A stretch of DNA of 64,000 nucleotides, taken from positions 1,054,001 to 1,118,000 of the forward strand of contig NZ_VEBF01000001.1 of NCBI RefSeq assembly GCF_007676705.1. Reading direction: 5' to 3'. Below are positions 31,787 through 41,573 of this stretch, piece by piece; position 1 is the first letter of the stretch, and each line of letters begins with the position of its first letter. The notes under the pieces were generated by a model. The model did not search any database, was not told where the DNA came from, and worked only from the letters and a program-made list of their open reading frames with translations. Made by a program: the position numbers and the translations under genes. This DNA comes from Paenibacillus xylanexedens (GTDB lineage: Bacteria > Bacillota > Bacilli > Paenibacillales > Paenibacillaceae).

Positions 31787-32254
31787 CTAATCCTCCAGAT
31801 TGTCTTTGGACAACAGGGATTTCAGTTCTTTCATGAACATATTGATGTCTTTGAACTGACGGTACACGGAAGCGAAGCGCACATACGCCACTTCATCGAC
31901 TGGAAACAGCTGCTCCATCAATAGCTCACCAATCTGGCGACTCTCGACCTCAGCATCGGCTGTATTACGCAGAGACTTCTCTACTTCAGATACCATCATC
32001 TCCAGCGTCTCAACAGAGACCGGACGTTTCTCACAGGCACGAATAAGCCCGCGGAGAATCTTGTCACGGCTGAACTCTTCCCGGCTGCCATCTTTCTTAA
32101 TGACGATCAATGGTGTTTCCTCAATCATCTCAAACGTTGTAAATCTTCTGGCGCATTGCTCACATTCACGACGGCGACGAATCGATTTTGATTCATTGGC
32201 CGGCCGTGAATCAAGGACTTTGGTGCCCAGAAAAGCGCAATAAGGACATTTCAA
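31787..32254 (-). CDS. nrdR: Transcriptional repressor of ribonucleotide reductase genes
   Basis: 155 residues. The zinc ribbon has paired cysteines CPYC (residues 3-6) and CEQC (31-34), and the ATP-cone begins [23 protein letters not shown] near residue 48. NrdR senses ATP/dATP and represses nrd genes. The start is TTG, since only TTG-AAA-TGT-CCT gives the conserved MKCPYC start; GGGAAGTGATC lies upstream. In Bacillus relatives nrdR is near coaE, polA and mutM, as here. Confidence 0.97.
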   Translation of the reverse strand: MKCPYCAFLGTKVLDSRPANESKSIRRRRECEQCARRFTTFEMIEETPLIVIKKDGSREEFSRDKILRGLIRACEKRPVSVETLEMMVSEVEKSLRNTADAEVESRQIGELLMEQLFPVDEVAYVRFASVYRQFKDINMFMKELKSLLSKDNLED

Positions 32255-32332
32255 ATCAGATCACTTCCCATGTTTTACTTTTTACCACATATTCCCTGTA
32301 CTGATCTTGTAATGAAAAATGCATTGCCGACA

Positions 32333-32339
32333 CATAATA
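32333..32339 (+). promoter_or_regulatory. Sigma-G/F-like -10 element of the SASP gene
   Basis: CATAATA matches the forespore sigma-G -10 pattern CATNHTA. The matching -35 region is weak (TGTAATG about 18 bases upstream). Confidence 0.45.
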
Positions 32340-32370
32340 CTTTTACCAACCCGCGAGGAGGTGAACAGCA

Positions 32371-32592
32371 ATGGCACAAAGCAACGGTAACTCCAACAAC
32401 CTGGTGGTAACTAGAGCTTCCGCAGCCCTCGAACAACTGAAATACGAAGTTGCTCAAGAACTCGGAATCAGCATCCCACAAGACGGATACCAAGGTAACA
32501 TGACTTCTTACGAGAACGGTTCGATCGGTGGATACATCACGAAGCGTCTGGTAACAATTGCAGAACAGCAATTGGCAGGTCAATACCAATAA
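32371..32592 (+). CDS. Alpha/beta-type small acid-soluble spore protein
   Basis: 73 residues, made in the forespore, coats spore DNA and protects it from UV and heat. The family signature is complete: LVVTRASAALEQLKYEVAQELGI with the Glu-Ile/Leu GPR protease site region, and GGYITKRLVTIAEQQL. GAGGAGGTGA precedes the ATG. It is divergent from nrdR and convergent with the transglycosylase gene. This gene is the best direct sign that the organism forms endospores. Confidence 0.97.
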   Translation: MAQSNGNSNNLVVTRASAALEQLKYEVAQELGISIPQDGYQGNMTSYENGSIGGYITKRLVTIAEQQLAGQYQ

Positions 32593-32613
32593 TATCTGCA
32601 TCGTAATACGCTA

Positions 32614-32660
32614 CACAGAGGAGCATGGAGCGGCCGGTGAACAACCGGCCTGCTCTGTGC
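32614..32660. terminator. Terminator between SASP and transglycosylase genes
   Basis: A G/C-rich hairpin with GGCCGGT/ACCGGCC in the centre, GAGC/GCTC outside one bulge, and CACAGAG/CTCTGTG flanks. The T-run is short, so strength on either strand is uncertain. Confidence 0.65.
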
Positions 32661-32674
32661 TTCTACTTATATAT

Positions 32675-33238
32675 TCAGAACGTATTATAGATCTTTACAT
32701 ACTGATTATAATAGTAAATGACTCTTTGTACATAGTGACGCGTCTCACCAAACGGAATATCCTTCACCGTATCGAATGAGCCATCCCATACACCATCTCT
32801 AAGCCAACTGTTCACTTTGCCCGGACCCGCGTTATAGGCAGCGATCATCACCGCTTCATTACCATCGAATTGATCAGACAGATTCCGCAGATACCATGTC
32901 CCTAACTGAATATTTCGTTCAGGCTCGTGCTTCAATTCCTCCAGCGAAGTGTCGGGAATTTTGGCTTGTTCCAGTATCCAGTTGGCCGTGTCCGGCATCA
33001 GCTGCATGAGTCCAATGGCTCCTCGTTTGGATTCCTTGCTTGTCTTGAAATTGGTCTCCACCTTGATTATGGAAGCAATCAGAAACGGATCAACCTCATA
33101 GCTCTGGGATTGGGCACGAATCTCTTCCTTATAATGAATCGGATAGAACCATGCCATCCAGTTTGTATTCAGGAATAATACCAATACAAAGGACACAAAC
33201 ATCAACAACAGTACACGTTTCTTGCGCAATATTTTCAT
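32675..33238 (-). CDS. Lytic transglycosylase (SLT domain), membrane-anchored
   Basis: 187 residues. An N-terminal hydrophobic helix (about residues 8-25) after KKR predicts a signal anchor. The SLT domain has the catalytic Glu in IASIIKVETNF (about residue 61), then GAIGLMQLMPDTA and the substrate-groove motif AAYNAGPGKVNSW. It should cleave peptidoglycan glycan strands outside the membrane. Its ATG overlaps the coaE stop codon (ATGA), so the two are translationally coupled. Similar genes (YtcD/YjbJ-like) occur in other spore-formers near coaE. Confidence 0.93.
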   Translation of the reverse strand: MKILRKKRVLLLMFVSFVLVLFLNTNWMAWFYPIHYKEEIRAQSQSYEVDPFLIASIIKVETNFKTSKESKRGAIGLMQLMPDTANWILEQAKIPDTSLEELKHEPERNIQLGTWYLRNLSDQFDGNEAVMIAAYNAGPGKVNSWLRDGVWDGSFDTVKDIPFGETRHYVQRVIYYYNQYVKIYNTF

Positions 33239-33831
33239 AACAAACCCTTACGCTTTAGATATGAGTCAATTTGCTGCTCCGTCGCAGGCCATAAGCCGCT
33301 GTTATCAATGACAATGTCTGCAAGCTGCTTTTTGCGCTCAATATCCATCTGTACATCCATTCGAGCCTCAGCCTGTTCTGCAGTCATTCCATCCCGACTC
33401 ATCAAGCGATCTCGTTGGACTAATCTTGGAACATATACAACCATGACTTCCTCGAAACCATCTTCCAGACCCGATTCGTACAGCAAAGGAATATCCGATA
33501 CCACAAGTTTATCCGGATGTTCCAATGCGTATGCGGCAGCCCGTTCACGCATCTCTCTACGAATCGCCGGGTGTGTGATGGCCTCCAATGCCTTTCGTTC
33601 CTCTGGTTGTTGAAAAACAATACTTCCAAGCTTTTTCCGATCCAGTGTTCCATCTTCGTTCAGTATGGCTTGTCCGAACCGCTTAACAGCGGCGGCCAAC
33701 ACGGGATGCCCGGGCATCATAACTTCCCGGGCAATAACGTCTGCATCGATGAGCAACGCTCCCTTACTGGCGAGATAGGCGGAAACACTGCTTTTGCCTG
33801 TCGCGATCCCGCCGGTTAAGCCTATATTCAT
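33235..33831 (-). CDS. coaE: Dephospho-CoA kinase
   Basis: Phosphorylates dephospho-CoA at the 3-prime hydroxyl, the last step of coenzyme A synthesis. The P-loop is GLTGGIATGKSSV (residues 4-16), followed by the lid region DADVIAREVMMPG and the CoA-site VVYVPRLVQRDRLMSRDGMTAEQAEAR. 198 residues is the usual length. The ribosome binding site AGGTGA overlaps the ytaF stop codon seven to ten bases upstream, and the downstream transglycosylase overlaps its end. Confidence 0.97.
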   Translation of the reverse strand: MNIGLTGGIATGKSSVSAYLASKGALLIDADVIAREVMMPGHPVLAAAVKRFGQAILNEDGTLDRKKLGSIVFQQPEERKALEAITHPAIRREMRERAAAYALEHPDKLVVSDIPLLYESGLEDGFEEVMVVYVPRLVQRDRLMSRDGMTAEQAEARMDVQMDIERKKQLADIVIDNSGLWPATEQQIDSYLKRKGLL

Positions 33832-33840
33832 CGTTTCACC

Positions 33841-34614
33841 TCATAACAGCTTCATTATTCCCATAATCATTAACAATAGTGCTGGCAGTATAGACAGTCT
33901 TCGCATCCAGCGCAGAGCTGAGAATCGCAGTCCAACTTTCATCCCAAGTAACAGAAACGCTCCACTAAACAGCGCAATAATGAGTGCCGTCCACAGTGTA
34001 GGGAATCCCAGAAGTGCCGCTCCCAATCCTGCCCCAAACGCATCCAGAGACAGGGCAATACCCAGCCACATCGCTTCTTGGGCAGATATACTTCCCGAGT
34101 TATCCATATCCGCCTTGGAGGGACTGCGAAGAATCTGAATGACGACCCCCAGCTTACGCAGCTCCAATGTAAAAACCATGCGTTCCAGCGATCCACCTGA
34201 AGCCGACTGCTCCAGATCCAGCGCAAGCACCTGATTCCTGCCTTTTGAATCCGTCAGCGTCTTTTGGGCTTCTCTAACACCAGTTACCGTTGTTTCTGTT
34301 CCCTCACCCGCTCTAGTGTCTGTTTCCAGCTGTTCCTTGCCTTGCTTTCGAATAAGTTGCAACAGTGACCATGCACCAATACCTATCAAAATAACGGCTC
34401 CCACAATCGAAGCGATATCCGGTGACACCACATGGGACAACAGCACACCTACTTGCATCGACAAAGCAATAACCAATCCCGAACAGATCGAAATAACAGC
34501 GATAGATAACAGGGGAATCTTAGTCCTCCGTAACCCATATGTAATCCCGACTCCAAAACCATCTAAACTAAGCGCTAAAGCAAGCGCCAGCAATGAAATA
34601 AAATGATGCAGCAC
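33841..34614 (-). CDS. ytaF: Sporulation membrane protein YtaF (MntP-like)
   Basis: 257-residue integral membrane protein with about six hydrophobic helices arranged as two MntP-like repeats: LALALALSLDGFGVGITYGLRR near the N-terminus and LGIALSLDAFGAGLGAALLGFP in the second half, each with the conserved Asp typical of this manganese-exporter superfamily. A hydrophilic insert of about 60 residues lies between the halves. In Bacillus YtaF is linked to sporulation; transport activity is inferred from the superfamily. It sits between mutM and coaE in the same direction. Confidence 0.92.
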   Translation of the reverse strand: MLHHFISLLALALALSLDGFGVGITYGLRRTKIPLLSIAVISICSGLVIALSMQVGVLLSHVVSPDIASIVGAVILIGIGAWSLLQLIRKQGKEQLETDTRAGEGTETTVTGVREAQKTLTDSKGRNQVLALDLEQSASGGSLERMVFTLELRKLGVVIQILRSPSKADMDNSGSISAQEAMWLGIALSLDAFGAGLGAALLGFPTLWTALIIALFSGAFLLLGMKVGLRFSALRWMRRLSILPALLLMIMGIMKLL

Positions 34615-34746
34615 CCCGGACTCCTCCTCTGTGCGGTACTCGTGCCAACTGAAGATGCCAGTATGGGTATACGCCCGCTTATTTCTGCCATATCAGTATA
34701 TGGAGGGAGGAATCCAAGGGTGCTATGATTTCATCATTTCGTTCAT

Positions 34747-35583
34747 TCAGTTCATGTTCAGCGGCTGACAGTTCGGACAAAAATGCGTACCACGGCCACC
34801 AACCACCGTTTTTTCGATTAACGTACCACATGTTGCACAAGGTTCCGATTTGCGTCCATAGATTTTCAATTGATGCTGGAACATCCCCATCTCACCCTGT
34901 CCGTTCACGTAGGATTTGATGGAAGATCCCCCTGCATTCACTGCATCTTGCAACGTAGCCACAATCGCTTCATGGAGCACCGTTAACTGAGCTTCGGTCA
35001 GTGTCTTAGCGATGGTCTCGGGATGGATGCCTGCGCGAAATAGAGCCTCGTCCACATAAATATTCCCGATACCAACCACATATGCCTGATTTAGCAGTAC
35101 AGCCTTGATTTTGGTTGTTCGTTTGCCCACTGCTTCTCGGAACGCTGCTAACGTAAAGGCCGGGTCAAGCGGCTCCAGTCCCAGCTTCAGCAAAGGTTTG
35201 GATACCAGTTCCTCACCTGCATTGAACAGGTGCATCGTACCGAACTGACGCACGTCCTTATAACGTAACTCCGTACCATCATTAAAATGGAAGATCACAT
35301 GTGTATGTTTCTCCACATCTTCATGCTGCTCGTACACACCGTATCTTCCTTCCATCCGCAGATGGGAGACAAGCACCAGCCCATCCAGCAAAATACGCAA
35401 AAACTTGCCTCGACGCTCCACCCCAATTACGGTATGTCCCGCGAGTTCCAGTGCAAATGCATCTATGTCGTCTGGCCGCTGAATAATCCGCGGCAAGCTA
35501 ACCGTAACATGATCAATGGTCTTGCCTACAATAAGCTGATTCAATGTTCTTCTGACTGTTTCGACTTCCGGTAATTCCGGCAT
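34747..35583 (-). CDS. mutM: Formamidopyrimidine-DNA glycosylase
   Basis: Bifunctional base-excision enzyme that removes 8-oxoguanine and formamidopyrimidines and nicks the abasic site. The catalytic N-terminus PELPEVETVRR follows the initiator Met, the Lys in GRRGKFLRIL-type beta-hairpin is present (ERRGKFLRILL), and the C-terminal zinc finger is CATCG...HFCPNCQ. 278 residues is typical. GGAGGTGA precedes the ATG. It follows polA by about 118 bases in the same direction, as in many Bacilli. Confidence 0.97.
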   Translation of the reverse strand: MPELPEVETVRRTLNQLIVGKTIDHVTVSLPRIIQRPDDIDAFALELAGHTVIGVERRGKFLRILLDGLVLVSHLRMEGRYGVYEQHEDVEKHTHVIFHFNDGTELRYKDVRQFGTMHLFNAGEELVSKPLLKLGLEPLDPAFTLAAFREAVGKRTTKIKAVLLNQAYVVGIGNIYVDEALFRAGIHPETIAKTLTEAQLTVLHEAIVATLQDAVNAGGSSIKSYVNGQGEMGMFQHQLKIYGRKSEPCATCGTLIEKTVVGGRGTHFCPNCQPLNMN

Positions 35584-35701
35584 GATGTTCTCACCTCCCC
35601 TATATTATAACGGAAGATGGCGCTCAGCGGGACCCTTTTCTTATATCACTAACATGGAAAGGTCTATTGTAAAATACCGGAAAAACCGCGCAGCACTTGA
35701 T

Positions 35702-38356
35702 TTATTTCGCTTCGTACCAGTTATCCCCAAAGCTGACTTCGGCTTTCAGCGGAACCGATAGTTCCAAAGCTTTTTCCATGACAGAAGGCACTAATTCTTT
35801 CATCAGTTCCAATTCATCGGCAGGTACTTCGAATACAAGTTCATCGTGCACCTGAAGCAACATGCGACTCTTCAACTTGCGTTCCCGAAGCGCTTCATCC
35901 ATCTGTACCATGGCAAGCTTGATGATATCCGCGGCTGTTCCCTGAATAGGTGTATTCATCGCCGTACGCTCTGCGAAGGAACGCAAATTAAAGTTGCTGG
36001 CATTAATCTCCGGCAGGTAGCGACGGCGTTCCAATAACGTTTTAACGTAACCATCCTGACGAGCTTCCTTCACAATGTCATCCATATATCGGCGCACACC
36101 CTGGAATACTTCAAAATACTGATCAATAAACTGCGCAGCCTCTTTACGCGTAATATGCAGGTTCTGTGATAAGCCGTAATCACTTATTCCATAAACGATA
36201 CCAAAGTTAACTGCCTTGGCGGAACGACGCATATCTCCATCCACATCCTCAGGCTTCACGCCAAATACATCCGATGCGGTCTTCGTATGAATATCCATAT
36301 CGTTGACAAATGCTTCCTTCAAGCGCTCATCGTCCGAAATGTGTGCCAGTACACGCAGTTCAATCTGGGAATAGTCTGCCGCCAAAATGGACCATCCTGG
36401 CTCGGAAGGAACAAATACCTTCCGAATTTTGCGACCTTCCTCCATCCGAATCGGAATGTTCTGCAAGTTCGGGAATTGACTGCTAAGTCGCCCTGTTGCA
36501 GCAATGGTCTGCCGATAATACGTATGCACCTTGCCATCCCGGTCAGATATCTCTTTGAGCAATCCTTCCACATAAGTGGATTGCAGCTTGGCAAGCTGAC
36601 GATATTGCAGAATATGCTTGACCACATCATTATAAGGAGCCAATTTCTCCAATACTTCCGCATCTGTGGAATAACCCGTTTTGGTCTTCTTCACGACAGG
36701 CAAGCCCAATCTATCAAATAAAATCTCACCCAATTGCTTTGGTGAATTCAGATTGAATTCCGTTCCTGACAGCTTGTAGATCTCAGCCATCAATCTGCTG
36801 ATCTGTTCTTCAAACTCACTGCCCAAAGCCTGCAGATCGGCTGTATTGGCCTTGATGCCCTGTTTCTCCATGTCTGCCAATATGCGTGACAACGGCATCT
36901 CCAGTTCATGGAACAGCGAATTCATCTCATCGGTTTCCAGCACCTGCTCCTGAAGTGGGATAATGGCTGCGACTGCAGCAGCTTTGCGGCACAGGAAATC
37001 GCCCAAGATCTCCACTTCCGGCACCTTGTACTTGGCGCCTTTGCCCATGACCGTGTCATCCTCTACGAGGGACGGCAGACCATACTTGGTCGTGAGTCCA
37101 CTAATCGTCTGGTTGGATTCTGTTGGGTCAAGCAAATACGCCGCCAGCTGTACATCGAATGACGCGCCAGCGAATTCAATGCCATGCGCATGGAGGGCCA
37201 GGTCTACACGATGAAGATCATACCCGCGCTTCGGCTGGTCTGAATTACCGAGCCATTCCCGCACTGGAGCCGCAGCATCGGAATGAAGCAATTCTGGAGA
37301 TATGAACGTATAGGTTCCAGCGGAACCTACAGCTAGTCCAATCAATTTCGCTTGGTGCGGGTTATCCCCATGTGTCTCCACATGGAGGACATCAATGGAA
37401 TCCAGAGAATTGAACAGCTCACTGATCGTGTCCTCTGTTGCAATGGAGGATTCCACCTCGGCAGCAGGTACAGCTTCCTGTTCAGAACCGATAGTGCCAC
37501 TAAACGACAGGCGTTCGAGCAACGATTTGAATTCCAGCTTAGCTAGTGCGGGGCCGGCATGTTCTTCTTTTAATCCGGCGAATTGCATATCTTCCCACGT
37601 CTGCTCCAGCGGAACTTCCCGGTGAATCGTCGCGAGTTGTTTGCTCATCCGGGCATCATCGGCGTGTGCCTCAATCTTCTCTTTCATCTTGCCCTTCAGT
37701 TCACTTGTGCCGTTCAGCACATCCTCTACCGATCCGAACTGATGCAGAAGCTTCAACGCGGTTTTCTCCCCGACTCCGGGAATACCCGGAATATTATCGG
37801 ATGTGTCGCCCATCAGACCCTTTAGATCAATAATTTGCAGTGGTGTCAGACCGTAGCGCTCCTTAATCTGAGCAGGATCATACAACTCAATCTCGGTTAC
37901 CCCTTTACGCGTCAGTCCGATATGTACATGTTCAGAAGCGAGCTGCAGCATATCTTTGTCACCCGATACAACGAGCACCTGTCTGCCCGCTTCATCTGCG
38001 CGTTTGGTTAGCGTTCCGATAATGTCATCCGCTTCGAATCCAGCCAGCTCAAACTGGGCAATGCCAAGTCCTTTGAGCAGTTCCTTCAGCAATGGGAATT
38101 GTTCTGACAATTCTGGTGGTGTTTTCTCCCGACCGCCCTTGTATTCCTGATACCCTTCGTGGCGGAACGTGACTTTGCCTGCGTCAAAAGCGACCATGAC
38201 ATGTGTAGGTTTATGCTCTTCAAGCAGTCTCAGCAGCATTGTGGTGAAGCCATATACCGCATTCGTATGCAAACCTTTGGAGTTGGTCAGAGGCGGCATT
38301 GCAAAAAACGCCCTGTAAATAATGCTATTTCCATCTATGAGAATAAACTTGTCCAT
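35702..38356 (-). CDS. polA: DNA polymerase I
   Basis: 884 residues; fills gaps and removes RNA primers. The 5-prime nuclease domain (1-290) has LIDGNSIIYRAFFA and FEADDIIGTL...VVSGDKDMLQL. In the 3-prime exonuclease region (about 305-480) the motif I aspartate is missing (LHVETHGDN in place of DTET), as in Bacillus-type Pol I, so proofreading is probably lost. Polymerase motifs are intact: A DYSQIELRVLAH, B RRSAKAVNFGIVYG, C LLQVHDELVFEV. It is upstream of mutM in the same direction and downstream of the phoU terminator. Confidence 0.97.
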   Translation of the reverse strand: MDKFILIDGNSIIYRAFFAMPPLTNSKGLHTNAVYGFTTMLLRLLEEHKPTHVMVAFDAGKVTFRHEGYQEYKGGREKTPPELSEQFPLLKELLKGLGIAQFELAGFEADDIIGTLTKRADEAGRQVLVVSGDKDMLQLASEHVHIGLTRKGVTEIELYDPAQIKERYGLTPLQIIDLKGLMGDTSDNIPGIPGVGEKTALKLLHQFGSVEDVLNGTSELKGKMKEKIEAHADDARMSKQLATIHREVPLEQTWEDMQFAGLKEEHAGPALAKLEFKSLLERLSFSGTIGSEQEAVPAAEVESSIATEDTISELFNSLDSIDVLHVETHGDNPHQAKLIGLAVGSAGTYTFISPELLHSDAAAPVREWLGNSDQPKRGYDLHRVDLALHAHGIEFAGASFDVQLAAYLLDPTESNQTISGLTTKYGLPSLVEDDTVMGKGAKYKVPEVEILGDFLCRKAAAVAAIIPLQEQVLETDEMNSLFHELEMPLSRILADMEKQGIKANTADLQALGSEFEEQISRLMAEIYKLSGTEFNLNSPKQLGEILFDRLGLPVVKKTKTGYSTDAEVLEKLAPYNDVVKHILQYRQLAKLQSTYVEGLLKEISDRDGKVHTYYRQTIAATGRLSSQFPNLQNIPIRMEEGRKIRKVFVPSEPGWSILAADYSQIELRVLAHISDDERLKEAFVNDMDIHTKTASDVFGVKPEDVDGDMRRSAKAVNFGIVYGISDYGLSQNLHITRKEAAQFIDQYFEVFQGVRRYMDDIVKEARQDGYVKTLLERRRYLPEINASNFNLRSFAERTAMNTPIQGTAADIIKLAMVQMDEALRERKLKSRMLLQVHDELVFEVPADELELMKELVPSVMEKALELSVPLKAEVSFGDNWYEAK

Positions 38357-38470
38357 TCCAGCACCTCGCGTATCATATGGTCAACATCTTCAAATTACAT
38401 CTACTCCCATGATACCATACCCACCTGTCACATCAAAAAGAATAGCCAACTTTTCACTTTAGTTTTACCC

Positions 38471-38535
38471 GTAAAAAAGAACCTTCTCTGTAGGTAGTCT
38501 GTGAACAGGCTACTCAAGAGAAAGTTCTTTTTTAC
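38471..38535 (-). terminator. Terminator after phoU
   Basis: GTAAAAAAGAAC-TTCTCT and AGAGAA-GTTCTTTTTTAC form a long stem with a branched loop, about 57 bases beyond the phoU stop codon; T-runs lie in both arms. Confidence 0.8.
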
Positions 38536-38591
38536 GGTATTATTGCTTTTGTTGCAAGCACTGATTCCCCAATTCCAAAGCAATGCTCTTC

Positions 38592-39251
38592 CTATTGATT
38601 CAGATCCGGACGTTTACCTGTTACCAGATATACCGTGCTCTCACCAATATTGGTCGCATGATCGCCAATACGTTCAATGTAACGCCCAACCATCATCAGC
38701 AGCATGGCCTGAGAAGCCTGATTCGGGTGTTCAGTCATTAACGTGTAGAGATCACTGATCATGTGACTGTACAATTGATCGACCTGATCGTCTGTTTGAG
38801 CCATTTTATAGGCCAGGTCTGTGTTTTCTTTCAGGAAAGATTCGATGGATTCATCGATCATGGATTTCACGATTTCTGCCATTTGCGGGATGTCCACCAA
38901 TGGTTTAATCAGCTCCTGCCCATCCATCCGCAGTGTCACCTTCGCCACATCGAGTGCGAGATCTCCCATACGCTCCAGATCACTGGAGATTTTGAATGCA
39001 ACGATTATACGTCTGAGATCTTTCGCCACCGGCTGTTGTGTGATGATCAGTTTGGAGCCAAGTTCCATAATCTTGTCTTCAAGGGCATTCAGATTCGCAT
39101 CATTCTTGATGATGACCTGAGCTTTCTCCGCGTTCATCGTCTGTAAACTCTCAATGGCACCATCCAGTGCCGCTCCAACATGTTCACCCATTTGCTTGAG
39201 CAAGGTACGCAGCTCTTCAAGCTCCTGATCAAATTCTTTTCTGCGAATCAT
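38592..39251 (-). CDS. phoU: Phosphate-signalling accessory protein PhoU
   Basis: 219 residues of two three-helix PhoU repeats with the metal-site patterns EDKIMELGSKLI...DLRRIIVAFKISSDLERMGDLALDVAKV and, in the second repeat, RYIERIGDHATNIGE. PhoU adjusts the PstSCAB transporter and quiets the PhoR kinase when phosphate is ample. The start is placed at 39251 (MIRRKEFDQEL, the usual family start) with AAGGAGG 11 bases upstream; a start at 39278 would enclose that site. It follows pstB by 63 bases. Confidence 0.94.
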   Translation of the reverse strand: MIRRKEFDQELEELRTLLKQMGEHVGAALDGAIESLQTMNAEKAQVIIKNDANLNALEDKIMELGSKLIITQQPVAKDLRRIIVAFKISSDLERMGDLALDVAKVTLRMDGQELIKPLVDIPQMAEIVKSMIDESIESFLKENTDLAYKMAQTDDQVDQLYSHMISDLYTLMTEHPNQASQAMLLMMVGRYIERIGDHATNIGESTVYLVTGKRPDLNQ

Positions 39252-39314
39252 AGATTTCATGTCCTCCTTGTCCATCATCTCCGGGTATGCCGGGATCGTT
39301 CCAATTCAGCTCGC

Positions 39315-40070
39315 TTAACCGAACCTTCCGGAGATATAATCCTCGGTTCGGGAATCTTGCGGTGTGGAGAATAACGTCTCCGTATCAGCTGCCTCCACCA
39401 CTTCACCATTCAGGAAAAATACCGTGCGTCCAGACACCCGTGCCGCCTGGTGCATATTGTGGGTAACCATAACGATCGTGTACTTGTGATGCAATTCCTT
39501 GACCAATTCCTCAATCTTCAATGTGGAGATCGGATCAAGCGCTGACGTCGCTTCATCCATCAGCAGAACGTCAGGCTGTACAGCCAGCGCCCGTGCAATA
39601 CAGAGACGTTGTTGTTGTCCACCAGACAGACTAAGTGCCGACTTCTTCAATACATCCTTCACTTCATCCCACAGTGCAGCATGGACAAGACTTTGTTCCA
39701 CCAACTGATCCAGTTCAGCCTTTTGGGTTACCCCATGTAGGCGCGGTCCATAAGCCACGTTGTCATAAATGGATTTCGGAAAAGGATTCGGTTGCTGAAA
39801 CACCATGCCGACCCGTTTACGCAGTGTCTCCACTTCAATCTCATTACTGTAAATATCGGAGCCATTCAGCATAACCTGTCCTTCCACACGAACACCCGGA
39901 ATCATGTCATTCATCCGGTTTAATGTGCGAAGCAATGTTGATTTACCACAACCCGAAGGCCCGATGAACGCAGTAACGGTTTTTTCCGGCAGATCCATGG
40001 ATATATTTTTAAGCGCGTGATGCGTATCATAGTATAAATTAAGATTTTCAATGTGAATGAGGTCCTTCAT
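39315..40070 (-). CDS. pstB: Phosphate ABC transporter ATP-binding protein
   Basis: 251-residue ATPase of the high-affinity phosphate importer. Walker [10 protein letters not shown] (about residue 37), Q-loop [24 protein letters not shown] signature LSGGQQQR, Walker [14 protein letters not shown] and the switch His MVTHNMHQA are all present; the [12 protein letters not shown] stretch is typical of PstB. The promoter region holds three Pho hexamers. The pstS, pstC and pstA genes are not next to it, so partners must be encoded elsewhere or this is an extra copy. Confidence 0.96.
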   Translation of the reverse strand: MKDLIHIENLNLYYDTHHALKNISMDLPEKTVTAFIGPSGCGKSTLLRTLNRMNDMIPGVRVEGQVMLNGSDIYSNEIEVETLRKRVGMVFQQPNPFPKSIYDNVAYGPRLHGVTQKAELDQLVEQSLVHAALWDEVKDVLKKSALSLSGGQQQRLCIARALAVQPDVLLMDEATSALDPISTLKIEELVKELHHKYTIVMVTHNMHQAARVSGRTVFFLNGEVVEAADTETLFSTPQDSRTEDYISGRFG

Positions 40071-40181
40071 GGATGTTCACTTCTCCTTCGCTGCAGGGAC
40101 ACTGAAACTCCCTTTACGTTGAGACCGATGCTGATATTCTTTCATCGCTGCTCGGCCATCTTTATTATCCTACCCTCTCAT

Positions 40182-40220
40182 TGTAAAAACAGTATCACTT
40201 TCATGTTAACGGAATGTAAA
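40182..40220 (-). promoter_or_regulatory. Pho box of the pstB-phoU operon
   Basis: On the minus strand TTTACA (40215-40220), TTAACA (40204-40209) and TTTACA (40182-40187) occur at 11- and 22-base intervals, the direct-repeat register bound by PhoP in Bacillus. A GATAAT-like -10 element follows. Confidence 0.85.
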
Positions 40221-40298
40221 AAGACATCCTTAACCTTCATGATCTGCTTCATCGATCATTCCGATTCCTGATGTCTGCCTTATTGAATTGCATGTAAT

Positions 40299-41480
40299 TC
40301 ACTCGCTATCCGAGACCATCTCATCCAGCTTCATTCGAATATGCTCTGCGACTTCACCAGCTTTGCCGCCTTCCATGGCAATCTCCTCTGCTATACGGGA
40401 GAGGTCTCTCACCGCACTGTTCAGTTGCCGGAACGTTGCTCCTCCCGCGGTGACATGCACTGAACTGTCGTCAATCTCCGCTCCGCTTGCCTTAACCAGT
40501 TCCACGGTCTGAAGGGTCAGTCCACCAATGTTCTCAAGCAAAGAAGACATGCTCCCTGCAACTTCGCGGGTCTGTTTCGCGAGCGCGCGGATCTCGCCTG
40601 CAACAATCTGAAAGCCTCGTCCATATTCACCCGCATGAGCTGCTTCTATGGAAGCATTCAGGGCAAGGAGGCCACTCTGATCTGCCAGCGACCGGATGGA
40701 TTGTGCCATGCCCGATCCTGTTTTAATCGAATTCAGCATATGATCTGCATGTTGCCCTTGACTCTCCATGTGCTGATGCACCCGGTTATAGGAAGCATCG
40801 ACGTCCTTCAGACTCTCTTCTCCATGCTTGGACAATGCCATGATCTCACGGGCTTCATGTACCGTCTGGTTAGCTGCATGCACCAGCTTGGTGACTGCAT
40901 CGTTGATTCTGGATATCTCCTGTCTGCTCTCGGTTACCGTACGTACACGCTCTGCCGATGAAGCCTGTTGCAGCCTGCGGGAGAGGGACATCACATCACG
41001 CATCGTCAGCACGCCGAGCAGTCTGTCTTGTTCCGTAACCAGCAGACAGTCGTAGAAATGCTGTTCATCCCGTCCAAGGGCGATATCGATAATCGTTGTG
41101 GCTTCCATATGAATATCCGCAATAACCGGAGAAGCATTGGCTACTTGTATGACCGGCTTACGGTAAAATAGATCTGCGGCAAACCGACCATTTAACATTC
41201 GATATAACGTCTCTCGCATTAACAATCCCGTCGGTTTCATCTGTTCATCACACAGTACAATACATGGGTACTCCTGATCCTGATTCATCATCGTCGCAGC
41301 TTCTCCACAGGTTGTATGGACCCCGGCGACAGGAACCTGACGATAATAGTCATGCAAATGGATTACAGGTTCTTCAGCAACTAGTGCTACTTCAGTTTGC
41401 TCCATTATGGGTGTCGTTAATTCTTCATTATGTAAAACAACATGAGGCTGATCGGGTTTCACTTCGAGCAACATGGGCAT
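40299..41480 (-). CDS. Cytosolic CBS-domain protein with chemoreceptor signalling tip
   Basis: About 393 residues from the ATG at 41480 (GGAG 11 bases upstream; 41546 is also open). Residues about 50-185 form a CBS pair (EYPCIVLCDEQMKPTGLLMRE, FYDCLLVTEQDRLLGVLTMRD). After a coiled helix, a methyl-accepting chemotaxis signalling hairpin follows: IRSLADQSGLLALNASIEAAHAGEYGRGF...EIRALAKQTREVAGSM. No membrane segment or signal peptide is seen, so it should be a soluble receptor. CBS pairs usually bind adenine nucleotides. The gene lies between phoP and pstB and has its own Pho box, hence a phosphate-starvation link; the output (CheA or another partner) is unknown. Confidence 0.88.
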   Translation of the reverse strand: MPMLLEVKPDQPHVVLHNEELTTPIMEQTEVALVAEEPVIHLHDYYRQVPVAGVHTTCGEAATMMNQDQEYPCIVLCDEQMKPTGLLMRETLYRMLNGRFAADLFYRKPVIQVANASPVIADIHMEATTIIDIALGRDEQHFYDCLLVTEQDRLLGVLTMRDVMSLSRRLQQASSAERVRTVTESRQEISRINDAVTKLVHAANQTVHEAREIMALSKHGEESLKDVDASYNRVHQHMESQGQHADHMLNSIKTGSGMAQSIRSLADQSGLLALNASIEAAHAGEYGRGFQIVAGEIRALAKQTREVAGSMSSLLENIGGLTLQTVELVKASGAEIDDSSVHVTAGGATFRQLNSAVRDLSRIAEEIAMEGGKAGEVAEHIRMKLDEMVSDSE

Positions 41481-41573
41481 AAATGCGCAATCTCCTTTAC
41501 GTATTAGCTCCGTCTTGAGGCGGGATGTATAGGTACAAAGTATCACTAAGATAAGTCCATGCTACTCCCTCTA

